A stretch of 64,000 nt of DNA, taken from Paracoccaceae bacterium (GTDB lineage Bacteria; Pseudomonadota; Alphaproteobacteria; Rhodobacterales; Rhodobacteraceae). Where the stretch lies: the NCBI GenBank assembly GCA_026989355.1, contig JALSJM010000005.1, positions 408,717 through 472,716 of the forward strand, in the 5' to 3' direction. Below the pieces are notes generated by a model, which did no database searches, was not told the origin of the DNA, and saw nothing but the letters and a program-made list of their open reading frames with translations. Shown piece after piece: positions 15,582-24,979 of the stretch (position 1 is the stretch's first letter; the number at the start of each line of letters is the position of its first letter). A program made the translations under genes and the position numbers.

Positions 15582-16561
15582 GAGCCCGGTTCCAGTTTCT
15601 TCAGCAGGCCTTCGCGGGTGGTCTCATCGCAGAAGGCGGCGGTGGCGGCGGTGATGTTCAGGCTTCTAAACACTTCTTCATCCCAGCGAAAGGCCCGTGC
15701 AAGGCATTCGTATTCGCGGGTCAGGGATGTGCGGAAGAAGGGGGGATCATCGGTGGAAACCGTTACCTTCACCCCCGCATCGCGAAGATGCGCGATCGGA
15801 TGCGCCGGCCAGTCGGGGAAAAGCCCCAGGGCCATGTTCGAGCCGGGGCAGACCTCAAGCGTGATACCCCGCTCGGCAAGTTCTGCCACCAGCGCCGGAT
15901 CCTCGACCGCGCGCACCCCGTGGCCGATGCGCTCGACACCAAGATCGGCAATGCTTGCCCGCACGCTTTCGGGGCCGGCGAACTCGCCCGCGTGGGTGGT
16001 CAGGCGCAGACCGGCCTCGCGGGCCATGTCGAAGGCGGGGGTGAAATCGGCCGGCCGGCCGGCGTTTTCATCACCTCCCATGCCGAAACCGGTAACGAAC
16101 TTTCCCGCCGTTTCCTGGGCGCATGCCGCGGTACGCCGCGCCCGCTCGGGGCCGAAGTGGCGCACCGGGGTGACGATGGCGCGCATTTCGATACCGCTTG
16201 TGCGCTTCTCGGCAGCGGCGGCCTCTTCGATCGCGGCAAGGTATTCGCGCCAGGCCACCACATCGCCGCCGCCGCAGAAATCGGGCGACAGGAAGGCCTC
16301 CAGATAGATCACACCGTCAGCGGCACGCTCGGCCAGCACGGCACGGGTCAGGCGATGGTAATCTTCGGGGGTTTCAAGCGTGGCGGTGGCGGCCTCATAT
16401 ACCTGCAGGAAATGCAGGAAATCGCGGAAGGCATAACCGCCGTCGGGGGCGAAAACGCCCTTGAGGCCGATCTGTTTTTCGCCCGCAAGCGCACGGATGA
16501 AACCGGGCGGTGCAGCGCCTTCCAGATGCAGGTGCAGTTCGATCCTGGGCTGGGGTCTCAC
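15578..16561 (-). CDS. add: Adenosine deaminase
   Basis: A 327-residue amidohydrolase converting adenosine to inosine. The zinc ligands begin with [10 protein letters not shown], and [31 protein letters not shown] and STDDPPFF give the rest of the ADA metal and catalytic motifs. It overlaps both neighbours (deoB and upp) by 4 bases, so translation is coupled. Its presence in a pyrimidine-rich salvage operon links purine and pyrimidine nucleoside use. Adenine or aminofutalosine deaminases are relatives, but the motif set and context fit adenosine best. Confidence 0.92.
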   Translation of the reverse strand: MRPQPRIELHLHLEGAAPPGFIRALAGEKQIGLKGVFAPDGGYAFRDFLHFLQVYEAATATLETPEDYHRLTRAVLAERAADGVIYLEAFLSPDFCGGGDVVAWREYLAAIEEAAAAEKRTSGIEMRAIVTPVRHFGPERARRTAACAQETAGKFVTGFGMGGDENAGRPADFTPAFDMAREAGLRLTTHAGEFAGPESVRASIADLGVERIGHGVRAVEDPALVAELAERGITLEVCPGSNMALGLFPDWPAHPIAHLRDAGVKVTVSTDDPPFFRTSLTREYECLARAFRWDEEVFRSLNITAATAAFCDETTREGLLKKLEPGS

Positions 16562-17790
16562 AGAAAGCTTTCTCCTTTTTCGGGCGGGGGCAGGCCCAGA
16601 TGAGCGGCCACGCTGGCGCCCACATCGGTAAAGGCCCGCAGGCCGACTTCATGCGCCGTCATCCCGCTTTCGGGTGTTCCGATCACCCGGCCCACCACCG
16701 GCACCCGCTCGCGGGTGTGGTCGGTGCCGGGCCAGGTGGGATCATTGCCGTGATCGGCGGTGAACAGCACCAGATCGCCCCGGCGCAGCCGGGCGAAAAG
16801 CGCGGGCAGTGCCGCATCGAACCATTCAAGCGCCCGTGCATAACCCGCCACATCGCGCCGATGGCCGTATTTCGTGTCGAATTCCACGAAATTGGCAAAG
16901 GTCAGACTGCCCTCTTCGGCGGTTTCGGCCAGATGCAGCAACGCCTGCATCAGATCGACATCAGGCCCCTTGACCACATCGTCGATCCCGCGCATGGAAA
17001 ATATATCGCCGATCTTGCCGATTGCATGCACCCTGCGGCCTGCGTCACGGGCGATGTCGCACAAGGTGGGAGCAGGGGGCGCGATCGCAAAATCGCGGCG
17101 GTTTGCGGTGCGGGTGAACCCCTTTTCGGGGCTGCCGACGAAGGGGCGCGCGATCACCCGCCCCACCCGCATTTCATGCAGTATGGGCGCCATGCTGCGG
17201 CACAGGGAAATCAGGCGCTCGAGGCCGAAGCTTTCTTCATGCGCGGCGATCTGATAGACACTGTCGGCCGAGGTATAGCAGATCGGCCAGCCGGTATGCA
17301 TGTGTTCGCCCCCCAGTTCTTCGATGATCGCAGTGCCCGAGGCATGGCGGTTGCCGAGAATCCCTTCGGTTCCGGCAAAACGGCAGGTGGCATCCACGAT
17401 CCGGGGCGGGAAACAGGGCCTGGTATCGGGGAAATGGTGCCATTCCCAGGGCACGGGCACGCCGGCCAGTTCCCAATGGCCTGAAGGGGTATCCTTTCCG
17501 GGCGAGACTTCGGTGGCCGCCCCCCAGATGCCGACCGGCCGGGCATCAAGCCCCGGAGCATCCGCACCCGAGGCCAGCCGGATCGCGGCACCAAGACCGA
17601 GCGCATCGAGATGGGGCATGCGAAGCGGCCCGGCACGCCCGGTGTCGGCCTGGCCTGCGGCGCAGGCTTCGGCGATATGGCCCAGCGTGTTGGCGCCGGT
17701 ATCGGGCATGTCGCCATTGAAGAAGCGGTCGGCATCGGGGGCGCCGCCACAGCCTGCACTGTCCATCACGATCAGAAAGGCACGCGCCAT
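16558..17790 (-). CDS. deoB: Phosphopentomutase
   Basis: A 410-residue alkaline-phosphatase-superfamily enzyme interconverting (deoxy)ribose 1- and 5-phosphate. ARAFLIVMDSAGCGGAPDAD carries the first metal site, EVSPGKDTPSGHWELAG the phosphorylated Thr region, and LVLFTADHGNDPTWPGTDHT the C-terminal metal ligands. Its start overlaps the deoA stop by one base (TGATG) and its end overlaps add by 4. It processes the sugar phosphates released by DeoA. Confidence 0.95.
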   Translation of the reverse strand: MARAFLIVMDSAGCGGAPDADRFFNGDMPDTGANTLGHIAEACAAGQADTGRAGPLRMPHLDALGLGAAIRLASGADAPGLDARPVGIWGAATEVSPGKDTPSGHWELAGVPVPWEWHHFPDTRPCFPPRIVDATCRFAGTEGILGNRHASGTAIIEELGGEHMHTGWPICYTSADSVYQIAAHEESFGLERLISLCRSMAPILHEMRVGRVIARPFVGSPEKGFTRTANRRDFAIAPPAPTLCDIARDAGRRVHAIGKIGDIFSMRGIDDVVKGPDVDLMQALLHLAETAEEGSLTFANFVEFDTKYGHRRDVAGYARALEWFDAALPALFARLRRGDLVLFTADHGNDPTWPGTDHTRERVPVVGRVIGTPESGMTAHEVGLRAFTDVGASVAAHLGLPPPEKGESFL

Positions 17791-19103
17791 CAGGTAATCC
17801 TTTCATGAACGAGCGGCACAGGGGGCGGGGGTGCGTCGGCAATGGTGATCGCCGCCAGGGCGGCCCTTTCCGCGCGCACGGCGGCGGCTTCATCGGCTGC
17901 ATGGATGCGCAGGATGGGGTCGCCTCGGCCAACCTTCGCCCCAAGCGGCAGGACATGCGAAAATCCGACGGCGGGATCGATCACATCGCCTTCGCGCAGG
18001 CGCCCGCCACCAAGAGCCACCACGGCAAGGCCGAGCGCCTCGCCATCGATCGCTGCGATCACCCCCCTCTCGGGTGCCCCCAGATCGCGCATGACCGGAG
18101 CCTCGGGCAGATACCGGCGCCAGTTCTCGATGAAATCGGCAGGCCCGCCCAGCATGTCCACCATGCGACCGAAGCGTTCGGCCGCCGCACCGCCGGCAAT
18201 GGCCTCCCTGATCCGGTCCATGCCATCACCGGGGCTTTCCGAAAGCCCCGCCAGCGCCAGGCATTCACCGCCAAGCGCCGCAACAAGACGGGCAAGGGGG
18301 CTGTCGGCTGTCTCTGCTTCGCCGGTGAGCAGCGCCATGCATTCGGCCACCTCAAGCGCATTGCCCATGGCGGGGGCAAGCGGCTGGTTCATGTCGGTGA
18401 TCAGCGCACTTGCCACGCAGCCCGCGCCATTGGCCGTGCCTGCCAGCGCCCGCGCCAGCGCGCGCGCATCAGCCCGGGTTTTCATGAAGGCGCCTGAACC
18501 GCATTTCACATCAAGCACCAGCGCATCCAGCCCGGCCGCCAGTTTTTTCGACAGGATCGAGGCGGTGATCAGGTCGATGCTCTCGACCGTGGCGGTGACA
18601 TCGCGGATCGCATAAAGCCGGCGATCGGCAGGGGCAATTTCCCCGGTGGCGGATACGATCGCACAGCCTGTTTCACGCACGATCCCGCGCAGGCGGGCCT
18701 CGTCCAGCGCAGTGGAAAGGCCGGGGATGCTTTCAAGCTTGTCAAGCGTGCCGCCGGTGTGGCCCAGCCCCCGCCCCGAAATCATCGGGTTGAATGCTCC
18801 GCAGGCAGCAAGTGCCGGGGCCAGCGGCAACGAGGTGCAATCGCCGATACCCCCGGTCGAATGCTTGTCGGCCACCGGGCCGGGCAGATCCCAGGTCAGC
18901 ACGTCACCGCTGTCGCGCATGGCCTCGGTCAGTGCCACGCGGCCTTCATCGCCAAGCCCGTTCAAGAGCGCCGCCATGGCAAAGGCGCCGGCCTGGGCAT
19001 CGCTTACCGCGCCCGAAGCAAGGCCATTCGCGAACCACGCCAGTTCTTCGCGGGCAAGCGGTGCGCGATCGCGCAGGCGGGCGATGATCGAACGGGCGTC
19101 CAT
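17790..19103 (-). CDS. deoA: Thymidine/pyrimidine-nucleoside phosphorylase
   Basis: A 437-residue phosphorylase splitting thymidine or deoxyuridine into base and deoxyribose 1-phosphate. The family signature ADKHSTGGIGDCTSLPLAP is intact, and LVLDVKCGSGAFMKT follows. The ATG at 19103 is chosen because the open frame further upstream lies over cdd in another frame. It is 2 bases after the cdd stop. Within the operon it follows deamination of cytidine and feeds DeoB. Confidence 0.94.
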   Translation of the reverse strand: MDARSIIARLRDRAPLAREELAWFANGLASGAVSDAQAGAFAMAALLNGLGDEGRVALTEAMRDSGDVLTWDLPGPVADKHSTGGIGDCTSLPLAPALAACGAFNPMISGRGLGHTGGTLDKLESIPGLSTALDEARLRGIVRETGCAIVSATGEIAPADRRLYAIRDVTATVESIDLITASILSKKLAAGLDALVLDVKCGSGAFMKTRADARALARALAGTANGAGCVASALITDMNQPLAPAMGNALEVAECMALLTGEAETADSPLARLVAALGGECLALAGLSESPGDGMDRIREAIAGGAAAERFGRMVDMLGGPADFIENWRRYLPEAPVMRDLGAPERGVIAAIDGEALGLAVVALGGGRLREGDVIDPAVGFSHVLPLGAKVGRGDPILRIHAADEAAAVRAERAALAAITIADAPPPPVPLVHERIT

Positions 19104-19105
19104 CC

Positions 19106-19507
19106 CTAGTCGTCTTCCATGTGACGGGCCGCAAAGGCACCGGGCAGCAGATCTTTCAGGCGCGCGGATACCGCCTTGCCCGCGGTGGTGGCCATGATCA
19201 CCGGCACATCCGGCCCGGCGAATTCGGCCAGTTTCTGGCGGCAGCCGCCGCAGGGGGGAACCGGCGCAGGGCTGTCGGCAATGATCAGAACCTCGGCGAT
19301 TTCGCGTTCTCCCGCTGCCACCATGGCGGCAATGGCGCCTGCCTCGGCACAGGTGCCCTCGGGATAGGCGGCGTTTTCCACATTGCATCCGGCAAATGCC
19401 CGCCCCGAGGCACAGCGCACAGCCGCCCCCACCCGAAAGCCGGAATAGGGGGCATGAGCGTTTTCGCGCGCCTCACGAGCGATCTGTTCAAGGGAAGGTT
19501 CCGGCAT
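19106..19507 (-). CDS. cdd: Cytidine deaminase
   Basis: A 133-residue tetrameric-type CDA converting cytidine and deoxycytidine to (deoxy)uridine. Zinc and catalytic motifs GTCAEAGAIAAM (CAE) and VPPCGGCRQKLAEF (PCxxC) are complete. ATG at 19507 is favoured by a GTGAGG ribosome site over an in-frame GTG at 19531. It is the first gene of the salvage operon; the divergent malic enzyme gene starts 172 bases away, and the palindrome at 19638-19655 lies between the two. Confidence 0.93.
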   Translation of the reverse strand: MPEPSLEQIAREARENAHAPYSGFRVGAAVRCASGRAFAGCNVENAAYPEGTCAEAGAIAAMVAAGEREIAEVLIIADSPAPVPPCGGCRQKLAEFAGPDVPVIMATTAGKAVSARLKDLLPGAFAARHMEDD

Positions 19508-19637
19508 GCTGGCCTCACGGGTCTGTTGCACTGGGGGGCTGCCCCTGTTTCTGCGCCAGAGTGACTCTTGCGCGCGGCAGAGGCAAGAGACAACGGAAAG
19601 ACGATCATCAAGAAAGGGCTTCGCTGATCGAAAAAAT

Positions 19638-19655
19638 TAGTTTAGCGTTAAACTA
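19638..19655. promoter_or_regulatory. Operator-like palindrome between cdd and malic enzyme
   Basis: TAGTTTAGCGTTAAACTA has 7-base perfect arms (TAGTTTA / TAAACTA), and 8 of 9 base pairs match if read as a centred palindrome with CG in the middle. A central CG and AT-rich arms are typical of LacI-family operators. It lies 25 bases before the malic enzyme ATG and may serve the divergent genes. The regulator is not known. Confidence 0.55.
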
Positions 19656-19679
19656 TTGTCTGGTCAGAGGGGATTCGCC

Positions 19680-21959
19680 ATGAACGACACCCGCAACGAA
19701 AGCCTGAGGAACGCCGCGCTGCGCTATCACCGCGAGCCCCGGCCCGGCAAGCTCGAGGTGCGCGCCACAAAGCCGCTGGCCAATGGCCGCGATCTTTCCC
19801 TGGCCTATTCGCCGGGGGTATCGGAAGCCTGTCTTGAAATCGTCGATGATCCGGCCTGCGCGCGCGAATATACCACCCGGGGCAATCTGGTGGCGGTTGT
19901 CACCAACGGAACGGCGGTTCTGGGGCTGGGCGACATCGGCCCGCTGGCCTCGAAACCGGTGATGGAAGGCAAGGCGGTGCTGTTCAGGAAATTCGCCGGG
20001 ATCGACTGTTTCGATCTGGAACTGGCGGAACGCGATCCCGAAAAGCTGGCCGAAATCATCTGCGCCCTTGAACCGGCCTTCGGGGCCATCAATCTTGAAG
20101 ACATCAAGGCGCCCGACTGCTTCATCGTCGAACGGATCTGCCGCGAACGGATGAATATCCCCGTCTTTCACGATGATCAGCACGGAACGGCCATCGTGGT
20201 GGGGGCGGCAACCACCAATGCACTTCTGGTTACGGGGCGGAAATTCGAAGACATCAAGGTGGTTTCCACGGGCGGCGGTGCGGCAGGCATTGCCTGCCTC
20301 GACATGCTGGTAAAGCTTGGCGTGAAGCGCGAAAACATCTGGCTGGTGGATATTCACGGCGTGGTCTGCAAGGGCCGTCGGGAAGACATGACACCCCAGA
20401 AAGCCGCCTATGCGCAGGAAACCGGGAAGCGCACCCTTGATGAGGTGATCGAGGGGGCCGATCTGTTTCTGGGGCTTTCGGGGCCCGGAGTGCTCGGCCC
20501 CGAAATGGTAAGAAAGATGGCACAGCCGCCGATCATCTTTGCGCTGGCCAATCCCACCCCCGAAATCATGCCCGAAGAGGTGAAGGCCGTGGCACCCGAT
20601 GCGATCATCGCCACCGGCCGCAGCGACTACCCCAATCAGGTCAACAACGTGCTGTGTTTTCCCTTCATTTTCCGCGGCGCGCTCGATGTGGGAGCAACCC
20701 AGATCAACACGGCAATGGAACTGGCCTGCATCGAGGGCATAGCAGCCCTTGCCCGCACCACCACCAGCGCCGAGGCGGCCGAAGCCTACAAGGGCGAAAA
20801 CCTTGCCTTCGGCCCCGAATACCTGATTCCCAAGCCCTTCGATCCCCGCCTGATGGGCGTGGTGGCTCCGGCGGTGGCAAGGGCGGCAATGGAAAGCGGC
20901 GTGGCCACCCGCCCGATCAGTGACATGGACGCCTACAAGGCGGGCCTTGATGCCTCGGTCTTCCGCTCGGCACTGCTGATGCGTCCGGTGTTCGAAGCCG
21001 CACGCACCGCCAGCCGGCGCATCGTCTTTGCAGAGGGAGAAGACGAACGCGTGCTGCGCTGCGCCAGCGCCATGCTCGAGGAAACCACCGACAAGCCAAC
21101 TCTCATCGGGCGCCCCGACGTGGTGGTTCACCGGCTTGAGCGCGCGGGGCTTGCAATTCGCCCCGGTGCGGATTTCGAACTGGTCAACCCCGAAAGCGAT
21201 CCGCGCTACCGCGATTACTGGCAGACATACCACAGCCTGATGGCACGGCGCGGCATCTCGCCCGATCTGGCCCGTGCCATCATGCGCACCAACACCACCG
21301 CCATCGGTGCCGTGATGGTGCACCGGGGCGAAGCCGACAGCCTGATCTGCGGCACCTTCGGCCAGTATCTGTGGCATCTGAATTACGTCTGTCAGGTGCT
21401 GGGGCGCGAGGGGCTGCATCCGGTGGGGGCGCTGTCGCTGATGATCCTCGAGGAGGGTCCGCTGTTCATTGCCGACACCCATGTACACCCCGAGACCACG
21501 GCCGGGCAGATCGCCGAAACCGCGATTGCCGCGGCACGCCATGTGCGCCGCTTCGGGCTTGAGCCGAAGATTGCCATCTGCTCCTATTCGCAGTTCGGCA
21601 ATCTTGATTGCGAAAGCGGACGGCTGGCCCGTGCGGCGCTTGAGATCCTTGATGCTGCACCGCGCGATTTCGCCTATGAGGGCGAAATGCATGTGGATGC
21701 GGCGCTTGATGCCGATCTGCGGGCGCGCCTGCTGCCCTGCGCCCGTTTCGACGGCCCGGCCAATGTGCTGGTGTTCACCGGCACCGATGCGGCAAGCGGC
21801 GTGCGCAACGTCCTGAAGATGAAGGCCGGCGGGCTTGAAGTGGGGCCGATCCTGATGGGAATGGGCAATCGCGCCCATATCGTTACCCCCTCGATCACCG
21901 CGCGCGGACTGCTGAACATCTCGGCGCTGGCAGGCACGCCGGTCGCACAATACGGCTAG
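19680..21959 (+). CDS. maeB: NADP-dependent malic enzyme with phosphotransacetylase-like domain
   Basis: A 759-residue two-part protein. The N-terminal half is malic enzyme, decarboxylating malate to pyruvate ([47 protein letters not shown](P) loop [15 protein letters not shown]). The C-terminal half resembles phosphotransacetylase ([26 protein letters not shown]) and is usually an allosteric, acetyl-CoA-sensing domain rather than an active one. The GAGGGG ribosome site sets ATG at 19680. It is followed by propionyl-CoA synthetase, which fits C3/C4 acid metabolism. Confidence 0.95.
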   Translation: MNDTRNESLRNAALRYHREPRPGKLEVRATKPLANGRDLSLAYSPGVSEACLEIVDDPACAREYTTRGNLVAVVTNGTAVLGLGDIGPLASKPVMEGKAVLFRKFAGIDCFDLELAERDPEKLAEIICALEPAFGAINLEDIKAPDCFIVERICRERMNIPVFHDDQHGTAIVVGAATTNALLVTGRKFEDIKVVSTGGGAAGIACLDMLVKLGVKRENIWLVDIHGVVCKGRREDMTPQKAAYAQETGKRTLDEVIEGADLFLGLSGPGVLGPEMVRKMAQPPIIFALANPTPEIMPEEVKAVAPDAIIATGRSDYPNQVNNVLCFPFIFRGALDVGATQINTAMELACIEGIAALARTTTSAEAAEAYKGENLAFGPEYLIPKPFDPRLMGVVAPAVARAAMESGVATRPISDMDAYKAGLDASVFRSALLMRPVFEAARTASRRIVFAEGEDERVLRCASAMLEETTDKPTLIGRPDVVVHRLERAGLAIRPGADFELVNPESDPRYRDYWQTYHSLMARRGISPDLARAIMRTNTTAIGAVMVHRGEADSLICGTFGQYLWHLNYVCQVLGREGLHPVGALSLMILEEGPLFIADTHVHPETTAGQIAETAIAAARHVRRFGLEPKIAICSYSQFGNLDCESGRLARAALEILDAAPRDFAYEGEMHVDAALDADLRARLLPCARFDGPANVLVFTGTDAASGVRNVLKMKAGGLEVGPILMGMGNRAHIVTPSITARGLLNISALAGTPVAQYG

Positions 21960-21992
21960 GGGTTTGCCGGTTTCCGATTCGCAGCCTTCACC

Positions 21993-22010
21993 TTTGCAGA
22001 AATTTGCAAA
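21993..22010 (+). promoter_or_regulatory. TTTGCA direct repeats resembling an ScfR/RamB-type box
   Basis: TTTGCAGAAATTTGCAAA contains two TTTGCA units 10 bases apart, the second within TTTGCAAA. Propionyl-CoA regulators of the ScfR family (PccR in Rhodobacter sphaeroides) are reported to bind paired TTTGCAAA boxes; the spacing here is shorter. It ends 16 bases before the predicted -35 of prpE. The box is seen; the regulator is inferred. Confidence 0.55.
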
Positions 22011-22026
22011 TATTCCGGATTCCGCT

Positions 22027-22054
22027 TTGCCCCCGCAAGGCACCTCTGTAATCT
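22027..22054 (+). promoter_or_regulatory. Predicted promoter of prpE
   Basis: TTGCCC at 22027-22032 and TAATCT at 22049-22054 are separated by 16 bases. The match to sigma-70 consensus is moderate, which would be normal for an activated promoter with the TTTGCA box just upstream. The prpE ATG is 43 bases after the -10. Confidence 0.4.
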
Positions 22055-22097
22055 GGACCGGACGGCCCGGATCAGGGCCGTTCGAGGGAGATGCGCA

Positions 22098-23990
22098 ATG
22101 GCAACATACCGCAACGTTTACGAAGCCTGGAAAACGGATCCCGAAGGATTCTGGATGAAGGCCGCACAGGCGATCGACTGGGTCAGGGAACCCTCGCGGG
22201 CGCTGTTCGATGAAAACGCGCCCTTCTTCGGGTGGTTCAGCGATGGCCTGGTGAACACCTGCCACAACGCGGTTGATCGCCACGTACAGGCGGGGCGCGG
22301 CGCGCAGGTGGCCATCATCCACGACAGCCCGGTAACGGGCCATCAGGAGAAGATCACCTATGCCGAGCTGCTGGAGCGCGTTTCCCGCCTGGCCGGGGCG
22401 CTCAGGGGCCGCGGCATCGGAAAGGGCGACCGGGTGGTGATCTACATGCCCATGATCCCCGAAGCGCTGGTGGCGATGCTGGCCTGTGCGCGCCTGGGCG
22501 CCATTCACTCGGTGGTATTCGGGGGATTTGCAGCCAACGAACTGGCCGTGCGCATCGATGATGCTGCCCCAAAGGCGGTGATCGCCGCCTCATGCGGAAT
22601 CGAACCGGGGCGGATCGTGGAATACAAGCCGCTGCTTGACGGCGCCATCGACATGGCCGCTCACAAGCCCGAATTCTGCGTGATCCTTCAGCGCAGGGAA
22701 CACCCCGCTGCGCTTGTCGAAGGCCGCGATCTCGACTGGCACGGCTTCCAGGAAGGGGCCGAACCCGCCGAATGCGTGCCGGTCGGGGGCGATCACCCCG
22801 CCTATATCCTTTACACATCCGGCACAACCGGACAGCCCAAGGGCGTGGTGCGCCCCACGGCGGGCCACCTGGTGGCGCTGGCCTGGACGATGAAGAACAT
22901 CTATGGCGTCGAACCGGGCGAGGTATTCTGGGCCGCGTCCGACGTGGGCTGGGTGGTGGGCCACAGTTATATCTGCTACGGGCCGCTGATACACGGCAAC
23001 ACCACCATCGTGTTCGAGGGCAAGCCCGTGGGCACACCCGATGCCGGCACCTTCTGGCGGGTGATCGAAGAGCATGGGGTGCGCGCCCTGTTCACCGCGC
23101 CCACGGCCTTTCGCGCCATCAAGCGCGCCGATCCTGAAGGCAGATACCTGAAAAGGCACGATATTTCCGGCCTGCGCACGCTGTTTCTGGCCGGCGAGCG
23201 CGCCGATCCCGACACCATCGCCTGGGCCAAGGAAAAGCTTGGCGTTCCGGTGATCGACCACTGGTGGCAGACCGAAACCGGCTGGGCCATCGCCGCCAAT
23301 CCGGTGGGAATCGAGCTGCTGCCGGTCAAGCCCGGCAGCCCCTCAGTGCCGATGCCGGGATATGACGTGCATGTGCTTGACGAAAACGGCAACGATCTGC
23401 CGCCGGGCGAACTTGGCGCCATTGCCATCCGCCTGCCCCTGCCGCCGGGCACGCTCTCGACGCTCTGGAACGCCGACGAACGCCACGTCAGCGCCTATCT
23501 TTCCACCTTCCCCGGCCACTATGAAACCGGCGATGCCGGCTACCGCGACGAAGACGGTTATCTCTACATCATGGCGCGCACGGATGACGTGATCAACGTG
23601 GCCGGTCACCGGCTTTCCACCGGGCAGATGGAAGAGGTGCTTGCCAACCACCCCGATGTGGCCGAATGCGCGGTGATCGGGGTGGGCGATCCGCTGAAGG
23701 GGCAGTTGCCGCTCGGGTTTCTGTGCCTCAACGCCGGCTGCGGCAAGACCCACGAACAGGTGGTGGCCGAAGTGGTGGCGCTGGTGCGCGAAAGGATCGG
23801 TCCGGTGGCTGCCTTCAAGCAGGCGGTGGTTGTGGAGCGGTTGCCGAAAACCCGCTCGGGCAAGATCCTGCGCGCCGTCATGGCGAAGATCGCCGATGGC
23901 GAAAGGTTCCGCATTCCCGCCACCATTGACGATCCCGCAATCCTGGATGAAATCCGTGCGGCGCTGAAAACCCTGGGGTATCCGCGCTGA
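22098..23990 (+). CDS. prpE: Propionyl-CoA synthetase
   Basis: A 630-residue ACS-type ligase activating propionate with ATP and CoA. Motifs: YTSGTTGQPKGVVRPT (P-loop), DHWWQTETGWAIAANP, MARTDDVINVAGHRLSTG, and the catalytic, usually acylatable Lys in LPKTRSGKILRAVM. The N-terminal YRNVYEAWKTDPEGFWMKAA and overall length match PrpE better than AcsA. It follows the malic enzyme gene by 138 bases on the same strand, with its own predicted promoter and regulatory box. It is probably needed for propionate assimilation. Confidence 0.93.
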   Translation: MATYRNVYEAWKTDPEGFWMKAAQAIDWVREPSRALFDENAPFFGWFSDGLVNTCHNAVDRHVQAGRGAQVAIIHDSPVTGHQEKITYAELLERVSRLAGALRGRGIGKGDRVVIYMPMIPEALVAMLACARLGAIHSVVFGGFAANELAVRIDDAAPKAVIAASCGIEPGRIVEYKPLLDGAIDMAAHKPEFCVILQRREHPAALVEGRDLDWHGFQEGAEPAECVPVGGDHPAYILYTSGTTGQPKGVVRPTAGHLVALAWTMKNIYGVEPGEVFWAASDVGWVVGHSYICYGPLIHGNTTIVFEGKPVGTPDAGTFWRVIEEHGVRALFTAPTAFRAIKRADPEGRYLKRHDISGLRTLFLAGERADPDTIAWAKEKLGVPVIDHWWQTETGWAIAANPVGIELLPVKPGSPSVPMPGYDVHVLDENGNDLPPGELGAIAIRLPLPPGTLSTLWNADERHVSAYLSTFPGHYETGDAGYRDEDGYLYIMARTDDVINVAGHRLSTGQMEEVLANHPDVAECAVIGVGDPLKGQLPLGFLCLNAGCGKTHEQVVAEVVALVRERIGPVAAFKQAVVVERLPKTRSGKILRAVMAKIADGERFRIPATIDDPAILDEIRAALKTLGYPR

Positions 23991-24038
23991 ACAGGAAAGA
24001 TGCCCCGGGAAATCCGCCGGAAAGGAGTCCGGCGCGCC

Positions 24039-24806
24039 TCAGGCGAACTGCTCCAGGATCAGCCGCTCTTCCAGCCCGTGGCCGGGATCAAACAGGATGC
24101 GGTGGCGTGTTTCGGGATCAGAGTGCACTTCGACCCATTTCACGTTCTTCACCGCGCGCCCGTCCGCCTCGGCCATCACCGGGCGCTTTTCATGTTCCAG
24201 CACATCGAAACGCACCCGCGCCGATTTCGGCAACAGCGCACCGCGCCAGCGCCGCGGCCGGAAGGGCGCAACCGCCGTAAGCGCCAGCACATCCGAACCG
24301 ATCGGCAGGATCGGACCATGGGCGGAATAGTTGTAGGCGGTAGAACCGGCCGGGGTGCTCAGCAGCACGCCATCGGCAACCAGTTCGTCAAGCCGCACCT
24401 TGTTGTCAACGGTAATGCGCAGCTTGGCCGCCTGCGGCCCGGCGCGCAGCAGTGAAACCTCGTTGATCGCCAGTGCCGAATGCGCCTGCCCGTCGGCTGT
24501 TTCGGCCTGCATGCGCAGCGGTGTCAGTTCGGCCTCTTCGGCGGCGGCCAGGCGTTCGGGAAGATCGTCTGTGCCATAGGCGTTCATCAGAAAACCCACG
24601 GTGCCGCGGTTCATGCCGTAAACCGGCAGGTCAAGATCCTGCGTGGCATGCAGGGTATGCAACATGAAACCGTCGCCGCCAAGCGCCACGATCACCTCGG
24701 CCGTATCCAGCGGGGCATTGCCATAACGCGCCGTCAGCCGCTCCAGCGCTTCCTGCGCCAGCGGCATGTCGGAGGCGGTAAAGGCGATCTTCTGCGGCGC
24801 GGCCAT
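24039..24806 (-). CDS. nadK: NAD kinase
   Basis: A 255-residue ATP-dependent kinase making NADP+ from NAD+. [13 protein letters not shown] contains the catalytic GGDG motif (Asp45), then [24 protein letters not shown], and the [18 protein letters not shown] glycine-rich NAD-binding loop. It is shorter than many NadK proteins, as is common in alphaproteobacteria. It is divergent from glyA, with 173 bases between the two start codons. Confidence 0.93.
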   Translation of the reverse strand: MAAPQKIAFTASDMPLAQEALERLTARYGNAPLDTAEVIVALGGDGFMLHTLHATQDLDLPVYGMNRGTVGFLMNAYGTDDLPERLAAAEEAELTPLRMQAETADGQAHSALAINEVSLLRAGPQAAKLRITVDNKVRLDELVADGVLLSTPAGSTAYNYSAHGPILPIGSDVLALTAVAPFRPRRWRGALLPKSARVRFDVLEHEKRPVMAEADGRAVKNVKWVEVHSDPETRHRILFDPGHGLEERLILEQFA

Positions 24807-24979
24807 TGCGGTTTCCTTCGGCTTTCCTGCAAGACATCGCCTGCGGGCCCCGGAAAGACAAGCCGCAAATTCGCTGCCGCTGCCGCAACCGGGGCGATTT
24901 GCGCCGTTTTACCGGCTTCACGCGACAGCACCAATGGTCTATGACGCGCCAGACCTTTCCAGCGCAGGGAGACGCCCCC

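Noticed and set aside
19653-22508. A 951-codon open frame on the minus strand opposite the malic enzyme
   Set aside because: It lies antisense to a clear maeB gene, reads as Ala/Gly/His/Arg-rich sequence with no motifs, and is explained by high GC at third codon positions.
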